Below the pieces are notes generated by a model, which had not been told where the DNA came from, did no database searches, and worked only from the letters and a program-made list of their open reading frames with translations. Of a stretch of DNA of 64,000 nt, positions 43,217 through 52,362 are shown piece by piece; position 1 is the first letter of the stretch; every line of letters begins with the position of its first letter. Position numbers and translations under genes: made by a program. The stretch is from contig CAIZLD010000001.1 of assembly GCA_903933715.1 (NCBI GenBank), positions 20,125 to 84,124 of the forward strand. Reading direction: 5' to 3'. This DNA comes from an uncultured Spartobacteria bacterium (GTDB lineage: Bacteria; Verrucomicrobiota; Verrucomicrobiia; Chthoniobacterales; Chthoniobacteraceae).

Positions 43217-46138
43217 TTACGGGGCGGGCTTCCTGGTCACGTTGAGGATTTCCAGCATCGCCTTTTCAATTCTCCCATAAAGCTTTAAAGCACCGGGAAA
43301 ATCGTGGGAACGCAGATCGGCCTCCATCACTGCCACCAGTTCCGAGGTTTCCCGGGCTCCGACCGAGTCGAGCGAGGCTTTCAAATTTCGGGCCAACCTC
43401 TCGGCGTCGGCGATTTTTGAGGCATTGAGGGCTTCCCCCAACTCTTTCAGCAGACCGGGAGTTAATTCGCCAAAAAGATCGCAGACTCCCCGCAACAGCG
43501 TTTCGTCCCCGCCCATCGCCTTGAGAAGACTCTCCAGCGATACGCCGCGACCCGGGTTGGCCTCTGGAGCGGCACCTTTCCCGGGACTAACTCCCAGCGA
43601 TTTGACCAGAAAATAGAGCTCGTCCTTGTGGAAAGGTTTGGAGATGTAATGGTCCATGCCCGAGGCCAGGAATCGCTCGCGATCCCCCTTCATTGCATGG
43701 GCCGTCATGGCAACAATCGGCAGGGTGGACCGCTGGTCGGGCATGGCACGGATCAGGCGGGTTGCCTCCATCCCGTCGATTTCCGGCATCTGCACGTCCA
43801 TAAGCACCAAATCGAATGACTCGCGAGCCACCGCTTCAACCGCTTCCTTTCCATTGGAAACCTTGACCACCGAACAGCCAAACCCGACCAAAATGCGTTC
43901 CGCCACGAGCTGGTTGACAGGATTGTCCTCGGCGACGAGCACCCGGAGCCGCAGTTTGGAATCGGCAACTGGAACTTCCGGTTGAGGCGGGGCAACCGGG
44001 GCAGCTGTGGAACCGAAGGTCTGCTCAATAATCTGGATCAAGTCACTGATGAGAACCGGCTTGTATAAAATCCGGTCCGCCCCTTCTTCACGAGCCTTCT
44101 TGATTTCCCCGGGGAGAGCGGTTCCGGGGAGCAGCAACACAACCGGTTGCTCTTTGTGCCCGGCCAGCGCACGCATCAATGCGGTGCCGCTCATATCGCC
44201 CAGGCGCGCATCGGCCAGGACCATCCGGTAAGGTTCGCCACGAGCTTTGCCGTTGTCCAGTTCGCAGAGCGCCTCCGCTCCCGAACCTGCCACCTTCGGT
44301 TTGAGGTGGAGCACCTGGAGCATCTTCTCCAGCTCGCATCCTGCTTCCGGGCTTCCCTCCATGGCTAGGAGGATTCGCATATCCCGGAAGCGTTCAAAAT
44401 TGATGTCCAGGTCCGGAGTTTCCAGCTCGATCTCCCCTGATTCAGTGCCGGCCGGCAAATTGAAGGAAAACGTACTCCCCTCGCCCAACGTGCTGCGGAC
44501 CCGAATGTCGCCGCCCATCTGTTTGACCAGGCTGGAAACAATGGCCAGCCCCAGGCCGCTGCCGCCGTAACGGCGCGTCATGGAACCGTCCACCTGTGCA
44601 AACGCCTCGAAGATCATTTGCTGCTTGTCCTCGGGGATGCCGATCCCGGTATCGGTCACCTCGAAGAGCAGGTTAACCTGTCCGGCCCGGCTTGAAACCA
44701 CCTTGGCGCTGATGACGACTTCTCCCTTTTCAGTAAACTTGATCGCGTTCCCCAGCAGATTGAGAATGACTTGGCGAATGCGCAGGGAATCGCCGATTAT
44801 TTTGCGGGGAACGTCCGCGCGCACTTCGAGCCTTAGCTTGAGCCGCTTTTGCTCGGCCCTTGCAAACAGCGCGTTGATGGCATCCTTGAGCGCCTCGCGC
44901 AGGTCAAACTCGACGTTGTCCAACTCCATCTTGCCTGCTTCGATTTTGGCGAAGTCGAGCATGTCGTTGATCAGAGCCAGGAGCGAATCGGCGGATTGCG
45001 CGACCAATTGCAGGTTTTCGCGCTGCTGGGGGTCGAGCGGGCCATCCAGCGTCAACTCGGTCATTCCGATGATGCCATTCATCGGAGTGCGGATCTCGTG
45101 GCTGATGTTGGCGAGAAACTCGGTTTTGGAACGGTTCGCGGACTCGGCGATCTCCCGGGCTTTGCGCGCTTCCATTTCCGCATGGCGGCGCTCGGCGACC
45201 TCGGCCTTGAGCAATTCGTTGGCATGCGCCAGTTCGGAGGTTCGTTCCAAAATGCGGATTCCCAAGTCGTCGTGCGCTTCCTTGAGCCGCTCTTCCACCC
45301 GCTTCTGATCGTCGATGTAAGCCTCGGTGCCGATCCATTCGAGCACTTTCCCGACCGCATTGCGGCGGGGAATGGCACGCGATTGATGCCACCGGTAGGA
45401 GCCGTCGGCCGAAAGCAGACGGTGCTCGATCTCAAACGGTTCCCCAGTGGACAACGAATAATGCCAACGATCCAAAACCAGATCGTCCGGGTGAATCGAA
45501 GGAGCCCACCCCGTCCTTAGCGTTTCCTCCAGGCTGCGGCCTGAATAATGAACCCAATATTGGTTGAGGTACACCAGATTGCCGGCCGGGTCGGTCGTCC
45601 AAACCACCTGCGGCAGGCTGTCGATCAAAAAGCGATAATGCGCGACCGTCTCGACCAGCGCTTTTTCCGCCCGTATCCTCTCAGCCGCTTCCTCTTTCAT
45701 CCGGAGGGTCAGTTGGTTGAGTTCCCGTTCCTGGCTTGAAACAGGGTGGCCCGCGAGCGAGCGGCGCTCCCAGGCATGGATCAGGGAGCGAACCAATTTC
45801 CCGGGAGTCAGTTCGTCCAGGCAAAGGCAGTCTTGCGCACCGTGCCGCAAGGCTGTGATCGAAATCGATACATCGTTTTTTTGGGTCAGCACGATCACCG
45901 CCGGGGCGTGGGGCAGTTGAACGATGTGCTTGAGCAAATCGAGACTGACCGCACCGGCTTCCCCCCACTCCAGCAAAACAAGATCCACCGAACCGTTCCG
46001 AAACATCTGCCGCGCCAAAGATTCCTCCACCACCTCCAGCATTTCGAACGTGAACTCATTCGACCCGGAAAGAGGGGTTCGGAGGAGTTCGCCACAATGG
46101 CGGAAGAAACCAACCGGAACGACACGGAGAAATGGCAT
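43217..46138 (-). CDS. Multi-domain hybrid histidine kinase with degenerate HPt domain
   Basis: The protein has 973 residues. Order: receiver-like N-terminal domain (1-125) where the acceptor position reads LLEWG (E57 in place of Asp); PAS (165-280); coiled coil; HisKA with H347 in ISHEIRTPMNG; HATPase (NLLGNAIKFTEKG, DTGIGIPEDK, GSGLGLAIVSSL); a degenerate receiver (MRILLAMEGS lacks the acidic pair, though VLADARLGD keeps its Asp); a normal receiver (VAEDNPVNQ, LVLMDVQMPEIDG); and an HPt-like helix bundle in which the His of the usual AHTLKG is Arg (ARNLKAS, R917). No membrane helix, so cytoplasmic. The start is the ATG at 46138; a GTG 2 codons upstream is possible. Confidence 0.92.
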   Translation of the reverse strand: MPFLRVVPVGFFRHCGELLRTPLSGSNEFTFEMLEVVEESLARQMFRNGSVDLVLLEWGEAGAVSLDLLKHIVQLPHAPAVIVLTQKNDVSISITALRHGAQDCLCLDELTPGKLVRSLIHAWERRSLAGHPVSSQERELNQLTLRMKEEAAERIRAEKALVETVAHYRFLIDSLPQVVWTTDPAGNLVYLNQYWVHYSGRSLEETLRTGWAPSIHPDDLVLDRWHYSLSTGEPFEIEHRLLSADGSYRWHQSRAIPRRNAVGKVLEWIGTEAYIDDQKRVEERLKEAHDDLGIRILERTSELAHANELLKAEVAERRHAEMEARKAREIAESANRSKTEFLANISHEIRTPMNGIIGMTELTLDGPLDPQQRENLQLVAQSADSLLALINDMLDFAKIEAGKMELDNVEFDLREALKDAINALFARAEQKRLKLRLEVRADVPRKIIGDSLRIRQVILNLLGNAIKFTEKGEVVISAKVVSSRAGQVNLLFEVTDTGIGIPEDKQQMIFEAFAQVDGSMTRRYGGSGLGLAIVSSLVKQMGGDIRVRSTLGEGSTFSFNLPAGTESGEIELETPDLDINFERFRDMRILLAMEGSPEAGCELEKMLQVLHLKPKVAGSGAEALCELDNGKARGEPYRMVLADARLGDMSGTALMRALAGHKEQPVVLLLPGTALPGEIKKAREEGADRILYKPVLISDLIQIIEQTFGSTAAPVAPPQPEVPVADSKLRLRVLVAEDNPVNQLVAERILVGFGCSVVKVSNGKEAVEAVARESFDLVLMDVQMPEIDGMEATRLIRAMPDQRSTLPIVAMTAHAMKGDRERFLASGMDHYISKPFHKDELYFLVKSLGVSPGKGAAPEANPGRGVSLESLLKAMGGDETLLRGVCDLFGELTPGLLKELGEALNASKIADAERLARNLKASLDSVGARETSELVAVMEADLRSHDFPGALKLYGRIEKAMLEILNVTRKPAP

Positions 46139-46252
46139 GCTCACAAATTGAGACGGGAGGCGTTGTCGTGCAAACCTTTTTGAATAAACCGGCCTGTAAT
46201 TAAGCTGAAATCCTTACATCCTGCGGTTTTCCCTTGCTTTTTTCCAAGCGGC

Positions 46253-47797
46253 TCAATGCCCGGCCCGCGCCAGGGCTGTGACTTGCCGGTATTGTTCACG
46301 GAAACGGTCGCCCAACTGTTTGGAAAGGCGGGTCTGCTCGATCTTTTGCGCCGTGCCGAGCACCGGTTTGATGAGCTTCGTCGAGACCGCGTAATCCACG
46401 GCGCTCACGTCGTCAAAAAGCGCCGTCGCCTGCGGTGGGAACCCGGCGGCAATCAACGCATCCCAGGCTTCACAAAGCTCCTCGTGCGGGTCGATCGCCA
46501 TGCTCTGGATCACAAAACCGATGACGCGAAAGAGCGGGCCGGTCCATTCCGGGCGATACGGCGGATTGGCCGCTGCCCAAGCATACGGGTTCACGGACGG
46601 ATCGGAGCGGAACCGTTCCCACTCCGGCGCATACAGTTCGGGGAGAATCGGGAGCCGCCGCAGAGCGTATTTCTTCGGCCCGCCCGGGGCGCCGACTTTC
46701 CAGTTCCACAGCTTTTGCCCCTCCTCCGAAAGCACAAAACCGATGAATTCGCGGGCCAGTTGGGGCGAAGGAGCGCCGCGAAGAAGGCCGATCGGGTCCG
46801 CGCCAAAGGAGGAGCCGCCCTCCGGCGTCAGATAGCGCAATCGCGAGGTGCCGTCGGGCCGCCGCACCGATTCGCTCTGGAACCGTCCGTAATAGTCGAT
46901 GGCCATCCCGGCTGTCGCGTCCCCCGATTCCACGTCCCATACAATCCGGGAGGCCGCATCGGAAAAATAGCGGGCATTGGCCGCGATGCGCCGGATGAGC
47001 CGCATGGCCCGCCGCCACCCTTCCACCGGGTCGCCCCCCGCTTCGACGATCTGCTGCTGAATCAACATTTCAAACGCCTTGCCCGCGGAACCGCTTTGGG
47101 TCGGGTCGGCGAGCGCCACCGTCCGTTTGAGACAAGGGTCGGCCAGGTCGCTCCAACGCTCCGGCTCGCGCCCGAGGCCGGTCCTCTGGAGCGCGTCGCT
47201 GTTGTAGCAAATCCCAAAGGCCGAGAGAGCGGCCCCGACCCACCGCCCTTGTGGATCGCGGTAAGCCTCGCCCCCGACGGTCTGGGGAAACGGCAACTCG
47301 GGCACGCCACAGGGGACCAATCGACCGGCCGCCGCTTGCTGCGAAAAATCATAACTTCCACCGCCAAAGAAGAGATCGATGCCGCAACTCAGTTCCGATT
47401 CCAAAAACAGCTTGCGGGCGCGGGCGGCAGGCGTGCTTTCTCCGGGGGCGACTTTGGGATTATCGAATGCCCCCTGCACTTCAGCGCTCCACGGCTGACC
47501 GCGCCGGCTTTCCCATTCGTATTGGAACGCCCCCAGGTAAGCCGCTGCGAGGTAACGGGCGATCTCGCTCGTGCCGCCGGGGGTGCGCCAGTCGATTTTA
47601 ACCTGCCGCCCGGTGCGCTGGAAATGTGATGCCGTAAATGCGCGCTCAAATTCATATCGGACCGCCTCGTTGTGCGGGGTGACGATGACGAGCGTTTCAT
47701 CGGTCTTGAACGGCGCATTCTGCCGGGAACGCAACCCGATCGGGATGAGGATCACCACCCCGAGCGCCAGCACGATCCATAGGCTGTTTTTAAACAT
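46253..47797 (-). CDS. ABC transporter extracellular solute-binding protein
   Basis: The protein has 514 residues. It starts at 47797 with a membrane/signal segment (MFKNSLWIVLALGVVILIPIGL) and overlaps the preceding ATPase gene by 8 bases. The mature part resembles iron- or spermidine-type binding proteins of the AfuA/PotD class: LVIVTPHNEAVRYEFERAF near the start, GIDLFFGGGSYDF, WSDLADPCLKRTVALADPTQSGS and EGGSSFGADPIGLLRGAP. It is about 170 residues longer than typical family members, mainly at the C-terminus. The ligand is not clear; ferric iron, phosphonate or polyamine are all possible. No permease gene accompanies it. Confidence 0.83.
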   Translation of the reverse strand: MFKNSLWIVLALGVVILIPIGLRSRQNAPFKTDETLVIVTPHNEAVRYEFERAFTASHFQRTGRQVKIDWRTPGGTSEIARYLAAAYLGAFQYEWESRRGQPWSAEVQGAFDNPKVAPGESTPAARARKLFLESELSCGIDLFFGGGSYDFSQQAAAGRLVPCGVPELPFPQTVGGEAYRDPQGRWVGAALSAFGICYNSDALQRTGLGREPERWSDLADPCLKRTVALADPTQSGSAGKAFEMLIQQQIVEAGGDPVEGWRRAMRLIRRIAANARYFSDAASRIVWDVESGDATAGMAIDYYGRFQSESVRRPDGTSRLRYLTPEGGSSFGADPIGLLRGAPSPQLAREFIGFVLSEEGQKLWNWKVGAPGGPKKYALRRLPILPELYAPEWERFRSDPSVNPYAWAAANPPYRPEWTGPLFRVIGFVIQSMAIDPHEELCEAWDALIAAGFPPQATALFDDVSAVDYAVSTKLIKPVLGTAQKIEQTRLSKQLGDRFREQYRQVTALARAGH

Positions 47798-48869
47798 GGG
47801 GCAACACGACCACGTCTTCCGCCGCGACGGCCAAAACACACGCTCCCTGGGCGGCAACGGCGCTGGGATTCATTACATAAGCTTTCAGGATTGCCGCGCC
47901 GACTCCGGCAGAGGGAGCGGTCACGTAATATTGCGCCATTTCACCCAGGTAGAGCGATTCCCGGATTTCGCCGTAAACCCGATTGGGGGCGGCTTCGGAG
48001 ATGGGGCCATTCAAGCTCCATGCTTCGGGCCGGATGGAAAGCGTGACCCGCTCGCCCGGCTTGAATCCGTTCGCCTGCGCCGCTTCAAAACAGCACCCCC
48101 CGGCCTTGGCGACGAGCCCCTTCCCCTGGATGGCGACCACTTCCGCTTCCAGGAAATTCGTTTCGCCCACAAAATCGGCCACGAACCGGGAGACCGGCCG
48201 CCGGTAAACCGCCTCCGGAGTCCCGACCTGGCAAACGCGGCCCAGGTTCAGCACCGCCACCCGGTCGGCCACCGAAAGCGCCTCTTTTTGATCATGGGTG
48301 ACGTAGACCGCCGTCAGCCCGGCTTCTTTGCAAATGCGCCGGATCTCAGTCCGCATTTCCAGGCGCAGCTTGGCATCGAGATTGGAGAGCGGTTCATCGA
48401 GCAGGAGGCAACGCGGCCGCACCACCAACGCCCGCGCCAGCGCCACGCGCTGTTGCTGGCCGCCGGAAAGCTCGTGGATGCCGCGTTGCGCAAAACCGTC
48501 CATGCGCACCGAACCGAGTGCGTCCCCCACCCGTTGCCGGATTTTGTCCCGCGCCACACCTGCTTCCTCCAGCCCGAAGGCGACATTTTCGGCAACGGTT
48601 TTGTGAGGCCAGAGCGCGTAATTTTGAAACACCATGCCGGTGCGCCGACGATGAGCCGGGAGCCGCGTCACATCCTCGCCGCCAAAACGGATCGTCCCCT
48701 CATCCGGCTGGCAAAATCCGGCCAGAGAGCGCAAAAGAGTCGTTTTGCCGCAACCGCTGGGGCCAAGCAGAAAGAAGATTTCGCCCGGCTCGATCTGAAG
48801 ATCGACGGCATCCAATGCGGGGGTCGCGCCGTAGCGTTTGGTCAAATGCTCGATTTGAATACCGATCAC
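47790..48869 (-). CDS. ABC transporter ATP-binding protein (FbpC/PotA type)
   Basis: The 359-residue ATPase has Walker A GPSGCGKTTLL near residue 38, signature LSGGQQQRVALARAL, Walker B RCLLLDEPLSNLD, and the switch His in TAVYVTHDQKEA. A TOBE-type C-terminal domain (about 240-359) is present, as in importers of iron, sulfate, molybdate or polyamine. It overlaps the solute-binding protein gene by 8 bases, so both are one operon. The membrane permease that must complete the importer is not found in the window. Confidence 0.92.
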   Translation of the reverse strand: MIGIQIEHLTKRYGATPALDAVDLQIEPGEIFFLLGPSGCGKTTLLRSLAGFCQPDEGTIRFGGEDVTRLPAHRRRTGMVFQNYALWPHKTVAENVAFGLEEAGVARDKIRQRVGDALGSVRMDGFAQRGIHELSGGQQQRVALARALVVRPRCLLLDEPLSNLDAKLRLEMRTEIRRICKEAGLTAVYVTHDQKEALSVADRVAVLNLGRVCQVGTPEAVYRRPVSRFVADFVGETNFLEAEVVAIQGKGLVAKAGGCCFEAAQANGFKPGERVTLSIRPEAWSLNGPISEAAPNRVYGEIRESLYLGEMAQYYVTAPSAGVGAAILKAYVMNPSAVAAQGACVLAVAAEDVVVLPHV

Positions 48870-48930
48870 GACGCGAGTATTGGAAGAAGAGGGCCGGATG
48901 ACAAGCGCCGATCTTGTACATCAGAAGCCT

Positions 48931-49527
48931 TTATGGCACGCGGAAGTGACCTCCCGTGAACGGATCTTTGGCAAGGCACCCCGGAGCAAGTCCCTGCACA
49001 TCGACGATGCACGGCTTGCCGGTAAACGGGCTGTAAACATAACCGGGCCTGCCTGCAACGGGAGTCGCAATCGGGCGGCCTTTCCGCGATAACGGTTCCG
49101 AACCCACCGGAACGAGCCGGACAACTTGCGCGGGTCCGGGATAGGGCGGCGCGGGTGGAATCACTGCGCAATCGCTATCGTAAACCCCCGCCCCCTCGGT
49201 CGAGCCGAACACCACGACCCCGCTCTGGGCCGGTTGAGTCAGCGGCGTTGTCGCGGCAAGCAGCTCTTTCTCAAACCGCACCGCATCCCGCATTCTCACC
49301 ACCGCCGCCCGGCGCATCGCCATGGCCCGTTCCGTGTTGGTGATCTCGACCTGCTCCGCCACCGGCATCAGGCGCGGATAGGCGATCCGGTAAGGGTCGC
49401 GGTAGGCGTCAACACAACAAGCGGTTTTTTCCGGCTGCGGGCAGGGAATGACGGCGTCCGGGCAGATGGCCAGTGACGTCAACGCACAGATTGAGCTTAA
49501 AAAAACCGAAGTTAAAATCTGCTTCAT
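48931..49527 (-). CDS. Secreted Cys- and Pro-rich hypothetical protein
   Basis: The protein has 198 residues. The ATG at 49527 has an excellent ribosome-binding site, AAGGAGA at about 49535-49541, one of few in this window. A signal peptide (MKQILTSVFLSSICALTSLA) is followed by a Cys-rich start (ICPDAVIPCPQPEKTACCVD), a helical middle (EITNTERAMAMRRAAVVRMRDAVRFEKELL) and a Pro/Gly-rich end (GRPGYVYSPFTGKPCIVDV, then FTGGHF). It is likely extracytoplasmic, possibly disulfide bonded. No family recognised. It precedes the ATPase gene by 61 bases on the same strand but is probably independent. Confidence 0.7.
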   Translation of the reverse strand: MKQILTSVFLSSICALTSLAICPDAVIPCPQPEKTACCVDAYRDPYRIAYPRLMPVAEQVEITNTERAMAMRRAAVVRMRDAVRFEKELLAATTPLTQPAQSGVVVFGSTEGAGVYDSDCAVIPPAPPYPGPAQVVRLVPVGSEPLSRKGRPIATPVAGRPGYVYSPFTGKPCIVDVQGLAPGCLAKDPFTGGHFRVP

Positions 49528-49591
49528 AACGTTTCTCCTTACAAACGATTCGGAAGTGCGGAAATTTTGGCCCGGTGATCCATCTGACGTT

Positions 49592-50086
49592 TTAGTCGGA
49601 AGCCGACCATTCCGGCGCACGATGGGGCCGGGTCGGCTTTACCCGTTTGCGCTTGTTTTCCTGTGGCGCCGCCTTGGTCGCCTTTAAATCGCGTTGGGCG
49701 ACCGCTTCGGGCAGTTCAATGGGAGGCAACGGTTTGCGATAGTCGGCCAACGGATCGGTAACCGGGGTCTGCGCCAGCTCGTGAAGCAACCGCCGATCAG
49801 ACTCCGCGAGCGACTCCGGGGGAACGGGCGAACCGAGCATCTTGTGCAAAGTCGCTTCATCCAAACGCCCCGAAGCTCTTAACCCGTGGACGATTTGATA
49901 ACGCCGCACTCCCGCAACCGTGGGCAGGTCGAACGTTCCGTTAACCGGCCCGTCGTAAAGCCGCTCCTCCCGCAGCAACGCCTGGACTGCCGCCACCGGC
50001 TCCTCTTCCGCCGCGCCGCGCCCCGGAAACATGATCCAGGCAATGACGCCCGCCATTCCCAACATCATACCGCGCCAAAGTTTCAT
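49592..50086 (-). CDS. Secreted peptidoglycan-binding domain protein
   Basis: The protein has 164 residues. Signal peptide MKLWRGMMLGMAGVIAWIMFP is followed by a PG_binding_1-like helical unit: VAAVQALLREERLYDGPVNGTFDLPTVAGVRRYQ and GRLDEATLHKMLG (about 32-90). The C-terminal 60 residues are basic and Pro-rich (KRKRVKPTRPHRAP), probably a disordered wall-binding tail. It is likely a small peptidoglycan-associated envelope protein with no enzyme domain. It lies on the same strand as the preceding Cys-rich gene and diverges from the kinase at 50216. Confidence 0.8.
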   Translation of the reverse strand: MKLWRGMMLGMAGVIAWIMFPGRGAAEEEPVAAVQALLREERLYDGPVNGTFDLPTVAGVRRYQIVHGLRASGRLDEATLHKMLGSPVPPESLAESDRRLLHELAQTPVTDPLADYRKPLPPIELPEAVAQRDLKATKAAPQENKRKRVKPTRPHRAPEWSASD

Positions 50087-50215
50087 CCCTCAAAGGTATC
50101 GTAGGCAAACCTTGCCTTGCGCGATCTCGGGAGATTCGCCCCGATGGCGGCTCAGGGTTCCCCCGGTAGACGAAAATCAAAAAAATCGTTATAAAATCGG
50201 GAGCTACGGTTCCCA

Positions 50216-52207
50216 ATGTCCTTTGCTCTACCCAGCCAAGCTCCCGTTCCCGGAGGGGATGGTTCGAAAACCTGCGATGTTTTTGAAAAAAGCGCATTGC
50301 CTGTCTTTTTCTGGAATCTGGACAACCGGCTTGTGGATACCAACCAGGCCGGCGTCGATCTGCTGGGCTACCCGCGCGAAGCCTATCACCAGGGCCGCGT
50401 GACCTGGCGTTCCATCACCCCTCCCGGTTGCGAATCGCTGGTGGCCGAAATGTGCGCCCGCGTGTTCAAGGAAGGAGCCGTCGCTCCGTTCGAATGGGGG
50501 TATGTCCGGGCCGATGGCCGCCAGGAATGGACACAAATCGTGGTCTCCCGGCTGCCGGGATCTGCCGAGATGGGGTTGGCTTACGTGCTTGATATGACGC
50601 CCCAGCGGATCGTTGAACGCGAGATGCTGCGGGCGCAGGATGCCTTGAGACAGCGGGAGCGCTCGCTGCGGCTGGCGATCCAGGCAGGAAATCTCGGAAC
50701 GTGGGATTTTGATCCCGCGACCAAAAACCTGAAATGGTCTCGCCGGTGCCAGGATATTTTCGGAATCGGGCCACGCCAAATGGCCAGCTACGCGGAATTT
50801 ATTGCCTCCGTTCATCCCGGCGACCGCAAACGGCTGCAACGGGCGCTGAACCAAACCCTCGACCCGGGGGGCATCGGTAATTGCGAACTCGAATTTCGCA
50901 TCATCCGCAAGAGCGACCAAACCATGCGCTGGGTGATGGCGCGCGCCCAGGCTTTCTTTGGAGAACGTTCCGAGCAACCGACCGCCGACCTCCTGATCGG
51001 CACGCTTCTGGATGTGACTCAACGCAAGAGTTCCGAAGCGGAGTTGCGCCGGGCCCGCGATATAGCGGAAGCCGCCAATGCAGCCAAAGACCAGTTTATC
51101 GCCAAACTCTCCCACGAACTGCGCACCCCGCTCACTCCCGTTCTGATGGGGATCGACATGCTGCTTGACCAAATTCCGGAATGCTCCTCGATGCGTCAGG
51201 ATCTCCTGCTGATGCAGCGCAACGTGCAGCTCGAGGCCCGCATCATCGACGACCTCCTGGATGTCACCCGGATCAACCATGGCAAGCTCGACCTCCACCT
51301 CGAAGAAGTGGACGTCCATCAGTTGCTTGAGGAAGCCGTTGAAATCTGCATGCCCAAGGCGCAGGAAAACGCCGTGTCGATCTGCTTCCGGCTTGATGCC
51401 CGGGAGCATTGGACCGGTGGCGATTCCTCCCGGCTCGAGCAGGTCTTTTGGAACCTGCTTCAAAACGCGACCAAATTTACTCCGCCCGGCGGCGTCATCC
51501 AAATCTCCACCTCCAATCCGCACCCCGGCCGCATCGTCATTGCCATTCGGGACAGCGGGATCGGGATCGAGCCCAAAAGGCTCCCGGAGCTTTTCAACGC
51601 TTTTGAACAAGGGGGCGCGAGCATCACCCGGCGTTACGGCGGGCTGGGTTTGGGATTGGCGATTTGCAAAGGGGTGATCGAACTGCACAGCGGCTCGATC
51701 CGGGCTTTTAGTGAAGGGAAAGGGACCGGAGCCACGTTTTTTGTCAACCTCGGCACCGCCACGCCTCCCGCAATTCTTCCGTGCCCCAAGAATCTCCCGA
51801 AAATAGTGCCCCCCGAATGCCATGGGCTGAACCGGGAAAAGGGTGTTCCGATCCGCCTGCTGGTGGTGGAAGATCATCCGCATACCGGCGACATGATTGC
51901 CCGGCTCTTGCGCCGTGCGGGTTACGCCGTCTGCCTGGCCCGCAGTCTGGCAGATGCCAAAAAACTGGCCGCCAGCCAATCTTTCGAACTGGTGATCAGC
52001 GATATCGGGCTTCCCGACGGAACCGGCCGCGAATTGATGGCGTTCTTGCGCGAAACTTATGGGCTTCAAGGGATCGCCCTGAGCGGCTTCGGAACCGAGC
52101 AGGATATCAAGGCAAGCCTTTCAGCGGGATTCAAGGAGCACGTAATAAAGCCGGTGGCATGGAAACAGCTCGAAGACGCTATCCAACGGGTTTTGAAGCA
52201 CGCCTGA
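50216..52207 (+). CDS. Soluble hybrid histidine kinase (PAS-PAS-HisKA-HATPase-REC)
   Basis: The protein has 663 residues. Two PAS domains lie at about 22-130 and 150-270. HisKA has H300 in LSHELRTPLTPVL; the HATPase has WNLLQNATKFTPPGG, DSGIGIEPK and GGLGLGLAICKGVIELHSG. A C-terminal receiver has LLVVEDH and SDIGLPDG. No membrane helix, so it senses an internal signal. Domain order and the LSGFGTEQDIKAS segment match the kinase at 16820-18589, so they are paralogues. It stands apart from other genes. The PAS ligand is unknown. Confidence 0.93.
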   Translation: MSFALPSQAPVPGGDGSKTCDVFEKSALPVFFWNLDNRLVDTNQAGVDLLGYPREAYHQGRVTWRSITPPGCESLVAEMCARVFKEGAVAPFEWGYVRADGRQEWTQIVVSRLPGSAEMGLAYVLDMTPQRIVEREMLRAQDALRQRERSLRLAIQAGNLGTWDFDPATKNLKWSRRCQDIFGIGPRQMASYAEFIASVHPGDRKRLQRALNQTLDPGGIGNCELEFRIIRKSDQTMRWVMARAQAFFGERSEQPTADLLIGTLLDVTQRKSSEAELRRARDIAEAANAAKDQFIAKLSHELRTPLTPVLMGIDMLLDQIPECSSMRQDLLLMQRNVQLEARIIDDLLDVTRINHGKLDLHLEEVDVHQLLEEAVEICMPKAQENAVSICFRLDAREHWTGGDSSRLEQVFWNLLQNATKFTPPGGVIQISTSNPHPGRIVIAIRDSGIGIEPKRLPELFNAFEQGGASITRRYGGLGLGLAICKGVIELHSGSIRAFSEGKGTGATFFVNLGTATPPAILPCPKNLPKIVPPECHGLNREKGVPIRLLVVEDHPHTGDMIARLLRRAGYAVCLARSLADAKKLAASQSFELVISDIGLPDGTGRELMAFLRETYGLQGIALSGFGTEQDIKASLSAGFKEHVIKPVAWKQLEDAIQRVLKHA

Positions 52208-52230
52208 CTGATCGGCTGCCTTCAAGAAAG

Positions 52231-52263
52231 AATCTGCGGTAATTTGCGCAATCTGCGGTTTTC
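52231..52263. repeat. Dispersed CCGCAGATT repeat, copy 3 (reverse)
   Basis: AATCTGCGGTAATTTGCGCA then ATCTGCGGTTT, the reverse orientation of the family, 24 bases after the kinase stop. Confidence 0.7.
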
Positions 52264-52362
52264 TCCCCTGTTTTGATCCGTTTGCCCTGGTGGCCTAAAA
52301 CCGCCGGATTGACGGGTGCCTTGGGGAATGGCAGGATGAGGAACTCAGCTTATTCCCCCCAG

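Noticed and set aside
46256..47629. 457-codon open frame antisense to the solute-binding protein
   Set aside because: The Arg/Pro-rich translation has no recognisable domain; the minus-strand frame has clear ABC binding protein features.
47571..48959. Long plus-strand frame across the ABC ATPase
   Set aside because: Antisense to all Walker motifs of the ATPase, so a shadow.
50228..52069. 613-codon minus-strand frame across the kinase
   Set aside because: Antisense to a complete PAS-HisKA-HATPase-REC protein.
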